From assembly GCA_016935015.1 (NCBI GenBank), contig JAFGRT010000060.1:1-42083 (forward strand): 42,083 bases of DNA. The letters are read 5' to 3'. This document shows positions 17,549-26,261 of the stretch, in pieces (the stretch's first letter is position 1; each line of letters begins with the position of its first letter). Source of the DNA: Acidobacteriota bacterium. GTDB lineage: Bacteria; Acidobacteriota; JAAYUB01. A program made the position numbers and the translations under genes. Under the pieces are notes generated by a model. It saw only the letters and a program-made list of their open reading frames with translations, was not told where the DNA came from and made no database searches.

Positions 17549-18454
17549 TCATTGCAGCAGGCTGAACACGGCCCGGCGCACCATCTGCCACGCCCCGGAG
17601 TCGGGATCGATCAGTTCGAAATGCCCGGCCGGGTCGATGACGCTCAGCTGGACATTGCCCCGGTTGGTCCGGGACAACACCCGGTAGGATTCGGACTGGG
17701 CCAGCGGCACGATGATGTCGCGCCGCCCGTGAACCAGGCGGACGGCGATGTCCGGCAGGGGTAGTTGCTCCCGGGGCGAGGCCTGGTGGTACCGCTCGCC
17801 CACATCCGCCGGGGTGCCACCCATGAGTTGCCGGACGGCGTCCCCGCAGCCGCCTGTGTACGTGCGCAGGTCCGTGATCCCGGCCAGGGACACCACCCCG
17901 CGCAGGGCCAGGGGTTTGGCCAGATAGAGCGGGCTCTGCCGGGGGATCTTGTACCGGGCGGCCGCCCACAGCGCCAGATGCCCGCCGGCCGAATGGCCGA
18001 TGATAACCACCCGCTTCAGATCGAGGGGATAATGGTACTCCAGCTCCCGCAGATGGTCGATGCCCCGCCCGACGTCCAGAAAGGTGCCGGGCCAGCCGCC
18101 GCCCTCGTCACCGATCCGCCGGTATTCCAGGCTCCAGGTGGCGACACCTTCCGCCGTGAGGGCGGCGCAGAGGCGGCCGATATGATCCAGGTTGTACTCG
18201 GCCTGCCAGCAGCCGCCGTGGATGACCACCACCACCGGAAAGAGGCCGTCGCCCGGCGGCAGCCGCAGTTCACCGAACTGCAGCGGGTCCTTGCCGTAAG
18301 GCAGCCGGTGATCGTACGGCGCCGCCGGCCACTGCAGGATATCCCGGGCCGTCATCACCGGTGCCGGGTCCGGTGATTCCAGTGGCTTCGTCTGTCCGAG
18401 CACGGCCCCCGCGGCCATCAACATCACCATAAACAGTTTGCTCCTGATACGCAT
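17549..18454 (-). CDS. Exported alpha/beta hydrolase (BD-FAE/carboxylesterase-like)
   Basis: A 301-residue serine hydrolase with a signal peptide (MRIRSKLFMVMLMAAGAVLG). AGGAG lies 5 nt before the ATG. The oxyanion-hole motif HGG (79-81) in VVVVIHGGCW, the nucleophile elbow GHSAGGH with Ser155, an acidic residue in HGRRDIIVP and His in DPAGHFELI make a complete catalytic set. The layout (HGGxW, YRR, DVxxxxxxLR, GHSAGGH) matches the group containing feruloyl-esterase-like BD-FAE and kynurenine-formamidase-like enzymes. It is the likely first gene of an operon with the DUF6265 protein. The substrate is unknown; probably an ester. Confidence 0.87.
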   Translation of the reverse strand: MRIRSKLFMVMLMAAGAVLGQTKPLESPDPAPVMTARDILQWPAAPYDHRLPYGKDPLQFGELRLPPGDGLFPVVVVIHGGCWQAEYNLDHIGRLCAALTAEGVATWSLEYRRIGDEGGGWPGTFLDVGRGIDHLRELEYHYPLDLKRVVIIGHSAGGHLALWAAARYKIPRQSPLYLAKPLALRGVVSLAGITDLRTYTGGCGDAVRQLMGGTPADVGERYHQASPREQLPLPDIAVRLVHGRRDIIVPLAQSESYRVLSRTNRGNVQLSVIDPAGHFELIDPDSGAWQMVRRAVFSLLQ

Positions 18455-18617
18455 GTTTTCTCCTGGAATGAATCTGCCGATTCCGGTACATGGCGTCCGG
18501 ACGTTTCGACCGGTTGTCCGATGCGCCGGCTGTCATATTCAGATGCATGACTTTCGCCGACGGAACCGGCCGGGCCTTTCATTTCAGGAGGATTTTTTCT
18601 GTCGGCGGGCACAGGGA

Positions 18618-19403
18618 TCACCGATCAGCGGACCGGCGTGTGAACAACAAACCGGACCATGTCTCATCGATGGCGCAGATCTTGTAGTCCACCAGCCCGG
18701 CGGCCAGTGCGGTCGCCCGCACCCGCACCTGGGTCAGATCCGCAGCCAGGGCCGAGCCCTTCTTGGGCCAGGCGATCCAGACGGGCGCCTGCGCTGCCAG
18801 CGGCAGCACCTGCGCCAGCCCGGCCTGCAGGTGCCGGTCCGACCGCACAAACCAGATCACCAGGTCCGGCTGGTCCGCCGCCGCTTCGGTCACCGTCGCG
18901 CCCGCCGGCAGACCGCCCAACGTCCGGCGGAAACCGGCGGGCGGCGCCAGCAGCCGCACGTTCGTATGTTCCTTGATCCCCAGTTTTTTCGGCAGCGGCG
19001 TGCCGCTGTAACCGGCCAGGGCCGATGACGGCACCACCGGCGACTCCGGCGGCTCGGCCAGAGCCTGTTTCAGTGTCGCCGCCATGTCGTCCCAACCGGC
19101 GAAGAAGGCATCGGGCAGCAGTTCGCCTATCCGGCCGACCTTGGCCGGATCGCCGTCGGCAAACACCAGCGGCACCGGCCGGGTGGCGACCGACTGCCGC
19201 AGGGCGAGGCCCATATCACGGCCCCGGGAGGGAAGACGGGTGAGATCGATGACGAAGAGGTCCGGCGGCCGGGCCCGCAGGCGGCGCAGAAAACCGGGGG
19301 TATCGGGGATTTCAAAGTCCACGGCATACCCTAGCGCCCGGAGTTCCGCCGCCCGGGCGGTGCCCGCATCGGGATGCCAGTGAATCAGGCACAACCGTGT
19401 CAT
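18618..19403 (-). CDS. Pseudo-receiver domain fused to DUF3052
   Basis: A 261-residue cytoplasmic protein with two parts. Residues 1-115 fold like a CheY receiver (LCLIHWHPD, PPDLFVIDLTRLPSRGRDMG with Asp53 at the phospho-acceptor position, PVPLVFADGD), but the N-terminal acidic pair of a true receiver is absent and a His-rich IHWH sits there. Residues 128-256 match DUF3052: LAGYSGTPLPKKLGIKEHTN, DLVIWFVRSD, APVWIAWPKKGS and VDYKICAIDETWSGLLFTRR. The start is 42 bp downstream of the 601-residue unknown gene, so the two probably form an operon. Signalling is inferred from the fold only; DUF3052 itself has no firm function. Confidence 0.85.
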   Translation of the reverse strand: MTRLCLIHWHPDAGTARAAELRALGYAVDFEIPDTPGFLRRLRARPPDLFVIDLTRLPSRGRDMGLALRQSVATRPVPLVFADGDPAKVGRIGELLPDAFFAGWDDMAATLKQALAEPPESPVVPSSALAGYSGTPLPKKLGIKEHTNVRLLAPPAGFRRTLGGLPAGATVTEAAADQPDLVIWFVRSDRHLQAGLAQVLPLAAQAPVWIAWPKKGSALAADLTQVRVRATALAAGLVDYKICAIDETWSGLLFTRRSADR

Positions 19404-19445
19404 GGCTCGTCGTCGCCGATCTGAAAAACCGCCCCCGGCGGTGGG

Positions 19446-21251
19446 TTACTCCAGTTCCCCGGTGGAGGCGATCTCCAGCCAGGAGAACCAGAGGGGGTGC
19501 CGTTCCTTATACCAGCGCAGAATTTCCAGCAGTTTTTTCTGCTTGGGGATGGAGATCACCTCGGGCGGGATCCGGTCGAAATGAATGCGGATGCCTTCAT
19601 TCTTGAGAAATTCCAGCGCCTCGATGCACAGGGTCTGCAACTCATTGCGGATCCGCCCGGAATCGGAGATCTTCACCGCCCGCTTCGTATATTCCTGGCC
19701 GGCCAGGAAGCGGTTCAACAGGGGATTGAACACCAGCCAGCTTTCCTCCATGGACTCCATCAGGCGCAGGGTGAAAATGATGCGCTTGTCACCGCGGGGG
19801 GCCGCCAGCTTGACCGTCACCCGGTAGATGCCCGGCTCCACTTCCTCCACACCATGGGCGCCGGAATAAGGATCCAGACCCATATAGCCCAACACGGCCA
19901 TCACTTCCCAGCGCTTCTCCGGAAAAAAATCATCGGCGTCGATGGTGGCCTTACTGAGGTTGAGGCCCGCGCCACGCGCCTCCTCGATCATGGCGGCAAA
20001 GCGTTTGACGTCCTCGGTGGAGAGGGGCCGACCCACCAGTTCGGCCAGGGCGGAGCGAAAATCCGGCGCTTCCGGATTCAGGCCCATCACATACTGCTCT
20101 TTTTCAAAGGGCAAACCGAACTTGGAAGTAAAAACGGCCAGAGATGCTTCCAGATCCAGCATGGGCGCCAGGCTGGCCGCCTGCATCGCCTCCGCCGAGG
20201 CGGCATAGCCGTCACAGAGGAACAGATGCCGCTCGTTCCGCACGTCCTGCCAGGTACCGATAAGATACGTGGGAGCATACGTGCCCGAGTCGGTGAAGGC
20301 GGCGATTCCCGTCGGCAGTTCCCAGCCTTCATCCACCAGATGGACGCCCTGCTCCTCCCACTGCTGCCAGAGGCCGCCGATGCGCTCGTCCCGGCCCTTG
20401 CCGCGAAGAGTCCAGACATGAATATTTTCCCGGCGAATGCCCGGATAGGTCAGCTCGATGGCCTTGACCACCAGGGAACGGGGGGTGCGGAATGTGATGA
20501 GGATGGCGTGTTCGGCGGCTTGCCGGACCACTTCGCCGGGCAGGAAAAGATTGCCCATGTAGCCCTCGTAGGGCCGGGTGATCCGCAGCGGCTGGTCGAA
20601 GAGGTGCAGCACGGTCATGGGCCCTGTCTCACAGCCCTTGGCGAAGCGGGACGTGTTCTCCAGGGTATCGATGGCGGCGCCCCAGACCGTAAGACCGTGA
20701 TCCTTGATCTCCTGGTAAAAATCGTTCCAGACGTAATCGGCCTCGTTCAGCAGGCGCACCACCCGCCGATCCAGCCAGCGGGCCACTTCCGGCCGGGCGT
20801 AGACGCGCCCGAAGCCGAGCTGGGGATTGGAACCCATTTCGGGAGTCTCGCCGACCTTGGGCATGAGGCCCTCGCCCAGACAGACCATGACGGCGTGGTT
20901 TTCCGGCAGCTGGCGAGTCAAATACCAGAGGCTTTCACTCATGACATAGGCCGAGATGGCGTCGGCATCCTTCTTCACCTGGTTGAGGATGGCCTTGTCC
21001 TGGCCGGCCCCTTCGCCGAAACGGCCGAAGATCTGGGTCCCCAGGGCCGTCACCGCTCCCGTCATGGCGAAAAGACGCTCCATCTGCCCGTTGAGGAAGG
21101 AGATGTCCTTGGTGAACTCCTTGGCCGCCGCGCCACGGTCCCACTGGATATCGACATCCTCGAGCCACAGGTGAAAACGGCCCAGGATGGGACGCGTGTC
21201 AAAGGCCCATTGGGCGATGAGATCTTTTTTTTCCGTACGAGAATCGCTCAT
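19446..21251 (-). CDS. Unrecognised 601-residue cytoplasmic protein
   Basis: A large soluble protein that I cannot assign to a family. The start at 21251 (MSDSRTEKKDLIAQW) is chosen for GGGAG 8 nt upstream. It has no signal peptide or membrane helices. Stretches that look structured and conserved: FDTRPILGRFHLWLEDVDIQ, MVCLGEGLMPKVGETPEMGS, MTVLHLFDQPLRITRPYEGY, AILITFRTPRSLVVKAIELT, AAFTDSGTYAPTYLIGTWQD and FLCDGYAASAEAMQAASL. The region around the last two has the small-residue density of a nucleotide- or sugar-binding fold, but no standard motif. The C-terminal 100 residues (KRIIFTLRLMESMEESW ...) look like a separate alpha/beta domain. It is followed by the receiver-like/DUF3052 gene and preceded by a good promoter (21318-21346). 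Confidence 0.82.
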   Translation of the reverse strand: MSDSRTEKKDLIAQWAFDTRPILGRFHLWLEDVDIQWDRGAAAKEFTKDISFLNGQMERLFAMTGAVTALGTQIFGRFGEGAGQDKAILNQVKKDADAISAYVMSESLWYLTRQLPENHAVMVCLGEGLMPKVGETPEMGSNPQLGFGRVYARPEVARWLDRRVVRLLNEADYVWNDFYQEIKDHGLTVWGAAIDTLENTSRFAKGCETGPMTVLHLFDQPLRITRPYEGYMGNLFLPGEVVRQAAEHAILITFRTPRSLVVKAIELTYPGIRRENIHVWTLRGKGRDERIGGLWQQWEEQGVHLVDEGWELPTGIAAFTDSGTYAPTYLIGTWQDVRNERHLFLCDGYAASAEAMQAASLAPMLDLEASLAVFTSKFGLPFEKEQYVMGLNPEAPDFRSALAELVGRPLSTEDVKRFAAMIEEARGAGLNLSKATIDADDFFPEKRWEVMAVLGYMGLDPYSGAHGVEEVEPGIYRVTVKLAAPRGDKRIIFTLRLMESMEESWLVFNPLLNRFLAGQEYTKRAVKISDSGRIRNELQTLCIEALEFLKNEGIRIHFDRIPPEVISIPKQKKLLEILRWYKERHPLWFSWLEIASTGELE

Positions 21252-21317
21252 GAGTTCTGCTCCCGATTCAAAAATGCTCCACTTCGCGGTCCAGCGAAGC
21301 AAATGGGTGGAAAGACA

Positions 21318-21346
21318 ATAGTAAGGCTTTGTTCGTTTGATTGCAA
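21318..21346 (-). promoter_or_regulatory. Probable promoter of the 601-residue protein operon
   Basis: On the minus strand, TTGCAA (21341-21346), a 17-bp spacer and TACTAT (21318-21323), ending 66 bp upstream of the ATG. The same -35 hexamer and spacing occur before the ProRS-like gene. Confidence 0.5.
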
Positions 21347-21416
21347 GTGTTTTGGAATGCTTGGTGTCGGCCGGCAACCGAAACGCCGGATCAGGGGATG
21401 GAAGGTGGGGATGGTC

Positions 21417-21450
21417 AAAAAAAAAACGACGCTCAAGAATTACAGCGTCG
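21417..21450 (-). terminator. Rho-independent terminator after the two-component operon
   Basis: Read on the minus strand: CGACGCT, a 10-nt loop, AGCGTCG (arms 21444-21450 and 21427-21433) and then ten consecutive T (21417-21426). It lies 230 bp beyond the stop of the response regulator, and upstream of the promoter of the next operon, so it separates the two units. The 230 bp between (21451-21680) hold no credible gene. Confidence 0.85.
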
Positions 21451-21680
21451 CAAAACAGGTCTCCCCCCCAGACTCTTGATTCTTCATGCCCACTAGAAGA
21501 AAGTAACTATCTCCCCGATGTATCATTGCCCTGAACCCGGACCATTATTATCGCGGATTCTCTTTCATGATATTTGTTTTTCAGATGATGTCTATAGAGG
21601 GATACACTCAAATTGAACGGATATACGTGGCTGGGATCAGGAGATTTTCCCAAGTATTTGTGAATTTATCCCGGGAGTGT

Positions 21681-22358
21681 TTATTTCATCCAGGAGTCGA
21701 TATCGATAAGACCCAGCCGGGCGGCATAGCGTACCAGCTCCAAGGTGCTGTGAACACTGAGCTTGCGCATGATGTTGGAACGATGGTTCTCCACGGTTTT
21801 GTTGCTGATGCACAAGCGATCAGAAATATCCTTGGGTGACAAACCTTCGGCCAGCAGGCCCATGATCTCCTGCTCGCGTTTGGTGAGGGTTTCATACATT
21901 CGATCGACGTGGCGTGATAATGACGGTGGCCGGGCGATGAGTTTTCGGACCACATCGTTGGTCAACACCGTATCGATGAAATACCGGCCGTCGGCGATGG
22001 TCCGCAGTGCCTGCAGCAGGATTTCCGAGGCCGAATCCTTGACCACATAACCGAGAGCGCCCGCGCGAAACGACTCGGTGACATAATCCACCTTGGCGTG
22101 CATACTGACAATGAGAACAGCCAGGTTAGGCTGGACGTGCAACAGCTCCTCGGTCAGCTGGATCCCCGTAATATCCGGTAACGAAATATCCACCAGCGCC
22201 AAAGAGGGCGCCAACCGGCGGACAAGGCGCAAACCCTCCCGGCCTTCCCCGGCCTCACCCACCACCTCGAACTGGCCGTCATCATTCAGAATGGCCCGCA
22301 GGCCGGCCCGAAACATGGCATGGTCGTCAATAAGCACCAGGGTGTGTTGTTCGCTCAT
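21681..22358 (-). CDS. NarL/LuxR-family response regulator
   Basis: A 225-residue two-component response regulator and DNA-binding protein. The receiver domain (1-120) has the acidic pair Asp11-Asp12, phospho-acceptor Asp57 in LVDISLPD, Ser85 and Lys107. The C-terminal LuxR-type helix-turn-helix (about 155-220) reads LTKREQEIMGLLAEGLSPKD and CISNKTVENHRSNIMRKLSV. Its ATG overlaps the kinase stop by one base (TAATG on the minus strand), so the two are translationally coupled and almost certainly cognate. The target genes are unknown. Confidence 0.96.
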   Translation of the reverse strand: MSEQHTLVLIDDHAMFRAGLRAILNDDGQFEVVGEAGEGREGLRLVRRLAPSLALVDISLPDITGIQLTEELLHVQPNLAVLIVSMHAKVDYVTESFRAGALGYVVKDSASEILLQALRTIADGRYFIDTVLTNDVVRKLIARPPSLSRHVDRMYETLTKREQEIMGLLAEGLSPKDISDRLCISNKTVENHRSNIMRKLSVHSTLELVRYAARLGLIDIDSWMK

Positions 22359-24022
22359 TACCGGTCCTTGTTTATCTGCTGCCCGGAGGAGCGCACTCCC
22401 TCCGCCGCCGCATAGGGGATTTTGACGCTGATCCGGGTACCCTCGCCCGGGCGGGACTGGATCCGGAATTGTCCCTGCAGCAGCGAGATGCGCTCCCGCA
22501 TGCCTTCCAGCCCCATCCGCCGTTCGTCACACGCCACCGCCAGCCGTTCGCTCACATCGAAACCGCCGCCGTCGTCCTGGATGCGCAGGATCAGGTTGGG
22601 AAAAGAAACAACCAGATGCACTGTCACGAGCGAGGCGCCGGCGTGGCGACGAATGTTGGCCAGCGCTTCCTGGATCACCCGGTACAGATTGATTCGGATA
22701 TCATAGTCGAAACAGATATTTTCCAGTCCGGCGGTCGTCAGATCCACCGGAATGCCCGTTTTGCGTGAAAAATCATCACACAACCGGCTGACAATGGATT
22801 CCAGTCCCAACTGATCCAGGCCCGGCGGGCGCAGATCATACGCCAGGTTGCGCACGGCGGTGATGGTTTTTTGCAGGATGACCAAAGACTGGCGCAGGCT
22901 GTCCGTCATGGCGGGCGGAAACTTCGTTGATTGCTCCAGCAGCATTTTGAGATTCAGGTTGAGGGAGGACAGGTCCTGGGCGATGTTGTCGTGCAAATCA
23001 GCCGAGATACGCCACCGTTCCGCTTCCTGGGCCTGGATGCACGCCCGGGTCAACTGCCGGACCAGCTCCTCGTTTTGCTTCCGTGCGTGAATGTCCAGTT
23101 GAACCCCCAGAAACCGGACGGGCGTGCGGTCCGGGCGACGCTCCATGACCTTGCCCGTTGTCAGGACCCAATGCCACTTGCCCGACTTGGTCCGGATCCG
23201 GTATTCCGATTCGAAATACGGGGTCTCCCCCCGCAGATGCGCCTCGATCTTTTGCTGGGCTTCCGGTTTGTCATCGGGATGCACCAGATCCAGCAACGAC
23301 TTGTGATCACTGTATATTTCCTCTATTGTGTAGCCCAGCATGCCAGCCACTCGTTCGTTGACCACCACGTCGTCGGTGATGAGGTTGCGGTCCCACAGGC
23401 CCAGATTGGCCCCCTGGATGACCAGGGCCAACCGTTCCTGGGTTTCCCGCAACTGGTCGGAGACCCGGGACTGGTGAATGGCCGCCCCCAGAAGATCGGC
23501 CGTCGTGCGCAGGCCGTCGATTTCGCATTCCCGCCATGACCGTTCACAGCGGCATTCGTGAAGGCCCACAAAACCCCACCAATCATCACGGAAAAAAATG
23601 GGCACGATCAATACCGACCGAACATCATGAGCGACGAACAGGCGACGTTCGTCTTCGCTCATCTGACTGACGTGCAGCGAGATCTTTGACTTCGAGGCCA
23701 GGATTTCCGTCCAGCGCCGGAAAGGGTACCTGTCGACGGGTACATGATGCAGAGCCTCATCGGAGAGTTGCGGCGCCACGCCGGGTGCGCACCATTCCTG
23801 GCTCTGGCGGACACAGGTATGGCCGGCCGGATCCTGGAACATGGTGAAGATTAACACCCGGCTGACATCCATCGCCGCACCCAGCTGCGCCAGGATGTCA
23901 GGGACATGTTCCTCCCAGGTCATCCCGCGCAACAACCGGGCCGCCGCCTGGTAGAGAACTTCCAGGATGAGATTGCGTTGTTCTGCCTGTCGCTGAAGCG
24001 AGGGAGTGACTTCACCTGTCAT
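22358..24022 (-). CDS. Soluble GAF-PAS histidine kinase (NarX/DegS-type HisKA_3)
   Basis: A 554-residue sensor kinase without membrane helices, so it senses a cytoplasmic or diffusible signal. Domain order: GAF-like domain (about 20-185, PIFFRDDWWGFVGLHECR), PAS/PAC (about 195-315, ANLGLWDRNLITDDVVVNER, YRIRTKSGKWHWV, FLGVQLDIHARK), then HisKA_3 with the phospho-acceptor His344 in ERWRISADLHDNIAQD, then HATPase_c (N-box RVIQEALANIRRHA, G-box DDGGGFD, GMRERISLLQG). The GAF region has several His/Cys (HECRCERSWREC), which might bind metal or haem, but this is speculation. Overlap with the response regulator start defines an operon. Confidence 0.93.
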   Translation of the reverse strand: MTGEVTPSLQRQAEQRNLILEVLYQAAARLLRGMTWEEHVPDILAQLGAAMDVSRVLIFTMFQDPAGHTCVRQSQEWCAPGVAPQLSDEALHHVPVDRYPFRRWTEILASKSKISLHVSQMSEDERRLFVAHDVRSVLIVPIFFRDDWWGFVGLHECRCERSWRECEIDGLRTTADLLGAAIHQSRVSDQLRETQERLALVIQGANLGLWDRNLITDDVVVNERVAGMLGYTIEEIYSDHKSLLDLVHPDDKPEAQQKIEAHLRGETPYFESEYRIRTKSGKWHWVLTTGKVMERRPDRTPVRFLGVQLDIHARKQNEELVRQLTRACIQAQEAERWRISADLHDNIAQDLSSLNLNLKMLLEQSTKFPPAMTDSLRQSLVILQKTITAVRNLAYDLRPPGLDQLGLESIVSRLCDDFSRKTGIPVDLTTAGLENICFDYDIRINLYRVIQEALANIRRHAGASLVTVHLVVSFPNLILRIQDDGGGFDVSERLAVACDERRMGLEGMRERISLLQGQFRIQSRPGEGTRISVKIPYAAAEGVRSSGQQINKDR

Positions 24023-24147
24023 TCCTGCCTACCATCACTCGTAGCGCTGCCTGAGCCGCTCTCTCCGGATCGGACGACCGGCGGCCTCCGTATCGAAAAG
24101 GGCCCGGTCTTCCCCGGAAAAATGGCGGTCAATTCCTGATCATCACG

Positions 24148-24153
24148 TATAAT
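24148..24153 (+). promoter_or_regulatory. Consensus -10 element upstream of the cupin gene
   Basis: A perfect TATAAT on the plus strand, 65 bp upstream of the cupin ATG, in the divergent region between the histidine kinase and the cupin. No good -35 is found at 16-18 bp, so it is only a partial promoter match. Confidence 0.35.
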
Positions 24154-24218
24154 AAAGGTTTGACGGCAAAATTGCAAAGTGGAAATCTGCAACCAAATAC
24201 GGCCCCGGTGAGGACACC

Positions 24219-24563
24219 ATGCCCTTTGAGAATCTGGATCATTATCCCGAGCACGAGATCGTGCCCGGCTATCGCGCCCGTTTCATCCACACCGAACGGA
24301 TGACGTTGGCGTACTGGACGGTGGACGCCGGCGCGGCCCTGCCGGTCCATGCCCATCCCCACGAACAGGTGGCCCATGTGCTGGAAGGAGAATTCAAGAT
24401 GACTGTCGGCGGCGAACAGCAGGTGCTGAAACCGGGTATGGTGGCGGTTATCCCGGCGGACATGCCCCACGGCGGGCGGGCACTGACCCCCTGCCGCCTG
24501 CTGGATGTGTTTCAGCCCGTCCGCGAGGATTACCGCACCACATTCAGTCCGCCGCTGGAGTAA
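24219..24563 (+). CDS. Small single-domain cupin protein
   Basis: A 114-residue cupin_2 protein, a metal-binding beta-barrel. Motif 1 is visible as LPVHAHPHEQVAHVLEGEFK: HxH followed four residues later by Glu, giving the usual metal ligands. Motif 2 follows with VIPADMPHGGRAL, supplying the last His. GTGAGG precedes the ATG. Small cupins of this type are often found in sugar or aromatic metabolism or as stress proteins; the neighbours do not fix its role. It converges on the adenylating-enzyme gene, 50 bp between stops. Confidence 0.88.
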   Translation: MPFENLDHYPEHEIVPGYRARFIHTERMTLAYWTVDAGAALPVHAHPHEQVAHVLEGEFKMTVGGEQQVLKPGMVAVIPADMPHGGRALTPCRLLDVFQPVREDYRTTFSPPLE

Positions 24564-24613
24564 GGCCATCGCTGCGGTCGGGACCGTTTTCCTCTGCTGG
24601 GCTTTCCGCCTGA

Positions 24614-26041
24614 TCAGACCGGTGGTTCCAGCTCTATTTCACTGCGGTACGGAATCATCTTGACGTCATCGGGAGTCGCCCCGTCACTGGGCATGATGTG
24701 CACGTCGATCACGGCATCGGCGCCGAACAGTGCCCGCAGTCTCTCCCCGATCGCCGTTTCGTCCAGGTCACACCCGGGCAGGGGTTGCAACGCCACCTCA
24801 CACCGGCCGTCCCGGCGCTGCACGAAGCGGTGCCGCACGAAGAGAAACTCGCGCAGCACCCGCCCCACATCCACGGCATTGATGACCGAACCATCCGTGG
24901 CCCGGAAAAAGACGGGCCGCCGACCCTGCAGGTCCAGGATGCGCGGCGCCGTGTCGCCGCAGGAATAGGCCGAGCGATCCACCCGCCCGAAGTCGCCGGT
25001 CCGGTAACGCAAGAGCGGGACATACGGATTGCGTCCACCGGTCACTGCCAGTTCGCCCCGCTCGCCGGCGGGTTGCGGCCGACCGTCCGTGTCCAGGGCT
25101 TCGATGAACAGGTCCGGCGGCAGCAGGTGCCAGCCGTTGTCGTCGGGACAGGCGTACGCCACCGGGCCCGTCTCGGTGGTGGCGTACGTGTCGATGACCG
25201 GACAGCCGAACCACTCGGCCAGATGCTCACGAAAACCGACGGTCAGCTCGAGGGCGGTGGAGATGAGGGCCCGGGGCGACAACCGGATCTCCCAGCGGAT
25301 CATCTCGGCGAAACTCACCGGGTCGCCGGACAGCAGCTGCGGCGCCATGTCTCGGAAGAATCGCCGCGCCGCCGCCCGATCCGGCCAGTCGTCGGGGTGC
25401 AGGTTCACTTTGGCGAAGCACGACTGGTTCCAGGCCGTGAACACCGTGGCGAAGGTCACCGTCCGGGCCTGGGCGCAGACATTGATGGCCGCCGTGTGTC
25501 CGGGACCCGTCTCCAGGCGGATGCCGTAGCGCAGCAGCAACCACTCCAGCAGCAGCAGATTAAAGGCATTGGCCAGGGGATGGTGGGGCACGCGCAGGGC
25601 GTGGCCGGTGGTGCCGGAGGTATCGTAGACAATGAGCCGCGTCAGGTCGGCGCCCGCCGGCAGCAGCGACTCGGGCCGCCGCACCAGGTCGTCGCGGTTC
25701 ATGGTGGGCAGATGCGGCCATTCGCGGACAAGGTCCGTCCCTGCAGGCACCATGTCCCGGATTCGCGGTACGACCTCTCGCCAGAGCTGGATCCGCTGCC
25801 GGATCTCTTCGTCCGGGAACGGATCCGCCCCGGGCCGCTGCCGGCCCACCCGGGCGCGAAAATCGGCCAGGGCCGGCAGATCCTCCGGCGTCAGCCGATC
25901 CCCCACCTCGTAATTCCAGCGCGGGGCGTCAGGGTGCTGCACCATCGCCTGCAGGGCGGCGTAGCCTTCGTCGGTCAGCAGCGGATTGCGCTCCTGCCGC
26001 TCCGGCGGAATGATGGATGTTTTCTCGGGTCGTTCAGCCAT
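24614..26041 (-). CDS. PaaK-like AMP-forming adenylating enzyme (ANL superfamily)
   Basis: A 475-residue cytoplasmic protein of the phenylacetate-CoA-ligase-like group, which activates a carboxylate as acyl-AMP. The start at 26041 (MAERPEKTSIIPPERQ) follows AGGAG by 8 nt. The phosphate-binding motif is IVYDTSGTTGHALRVPHHP (TSGTTG 141-146); the A5-type motif is DTYATTETGPVAYACP; the A7-type motif is LLRYRTGDFGRV. The C-terminal domain (RPVFFRATDGSVINAVDVGR, EVALQPLPGC) is the small PaaK-type lid; the conserved C-terminal Lys of AMP-binding enzymes may be the one in PDDVKMIPYR. The acid substrate is unknown. No CoA-pathway or carrier-protein genes are adjacent. Confidence 0.85.
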   Translation of the reverse strand: MAERPEKTSIIPPERQERNPLLTDEGYAALQAMVQHPDAPRWNYEVGDRLTPEDLPALADFRARVGRQRPGADPFPDEEIRQRIQLWREVVPRIRDMVPAGTDLVREWPHLPTMNRDDLVRRPESLLPAGADLTRLIVYDTSGTTGHALRVPHHPLANAFNLLLLEWLLLRYGIRLETGPGHTAAINVCAQARTVTFATVFTAWNQSCFAKVNLHPDDWPDRAAARRFFRDMAPQLLSGDPVSFAEMIRWEIRLSPRALISTALELTVGFREHLAEWFGCPVIDTYATTETGPVAYACPDDNGWHLLPPDLFIEALDTDGRPQPAGERGELAVTGGRNPYVPLLRYRTGDFGRVDRSAYSCGDTAPRILDLQGRRPVFFRATDGSVINAVDVGRVLREFLFVRHRFVQRRDGRCEVALQPLPGCDLDETAIGERLRALFGADAVIDVHIMPSDGATPDDVKMIPYRSEIELEPPV

Positions 26042-26183
26042 GGCCACCGCTCCTGAAACCGGTGCGAGATTCGATATCCGGGGCAACGGATCACCCGTAT
26101 GGCCCACCATTATAATCCATCACCCGGTATCCGGCCCCGAAAAACGTACGACCGGCGGTGATCCTTCGCCCGCCGGCCGGCCA

Positions 26184-26211
26184 TAAAAAGGCCCGGCACG
26201 GAGCCGGGCCT
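26184..26211 (-). terminator. Rho-independent terminator of the S9 peptidase operon
   Basis: On the minus strand: AGGCCCGGC, loop TCCGT, GCCGGGCCT (arms 26203-26211 and 26189-26197) followed by TTTTTA. It starts about 50 bp after the S9 peptidase stop, between it and the next minus-strand gene. Confidence 0.85.
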
Positions 26212-26261
26212 GCGATCGTCGGGAACGCCGCGCCGATGGTGCGCGGCCGGTTACGGGCGAT

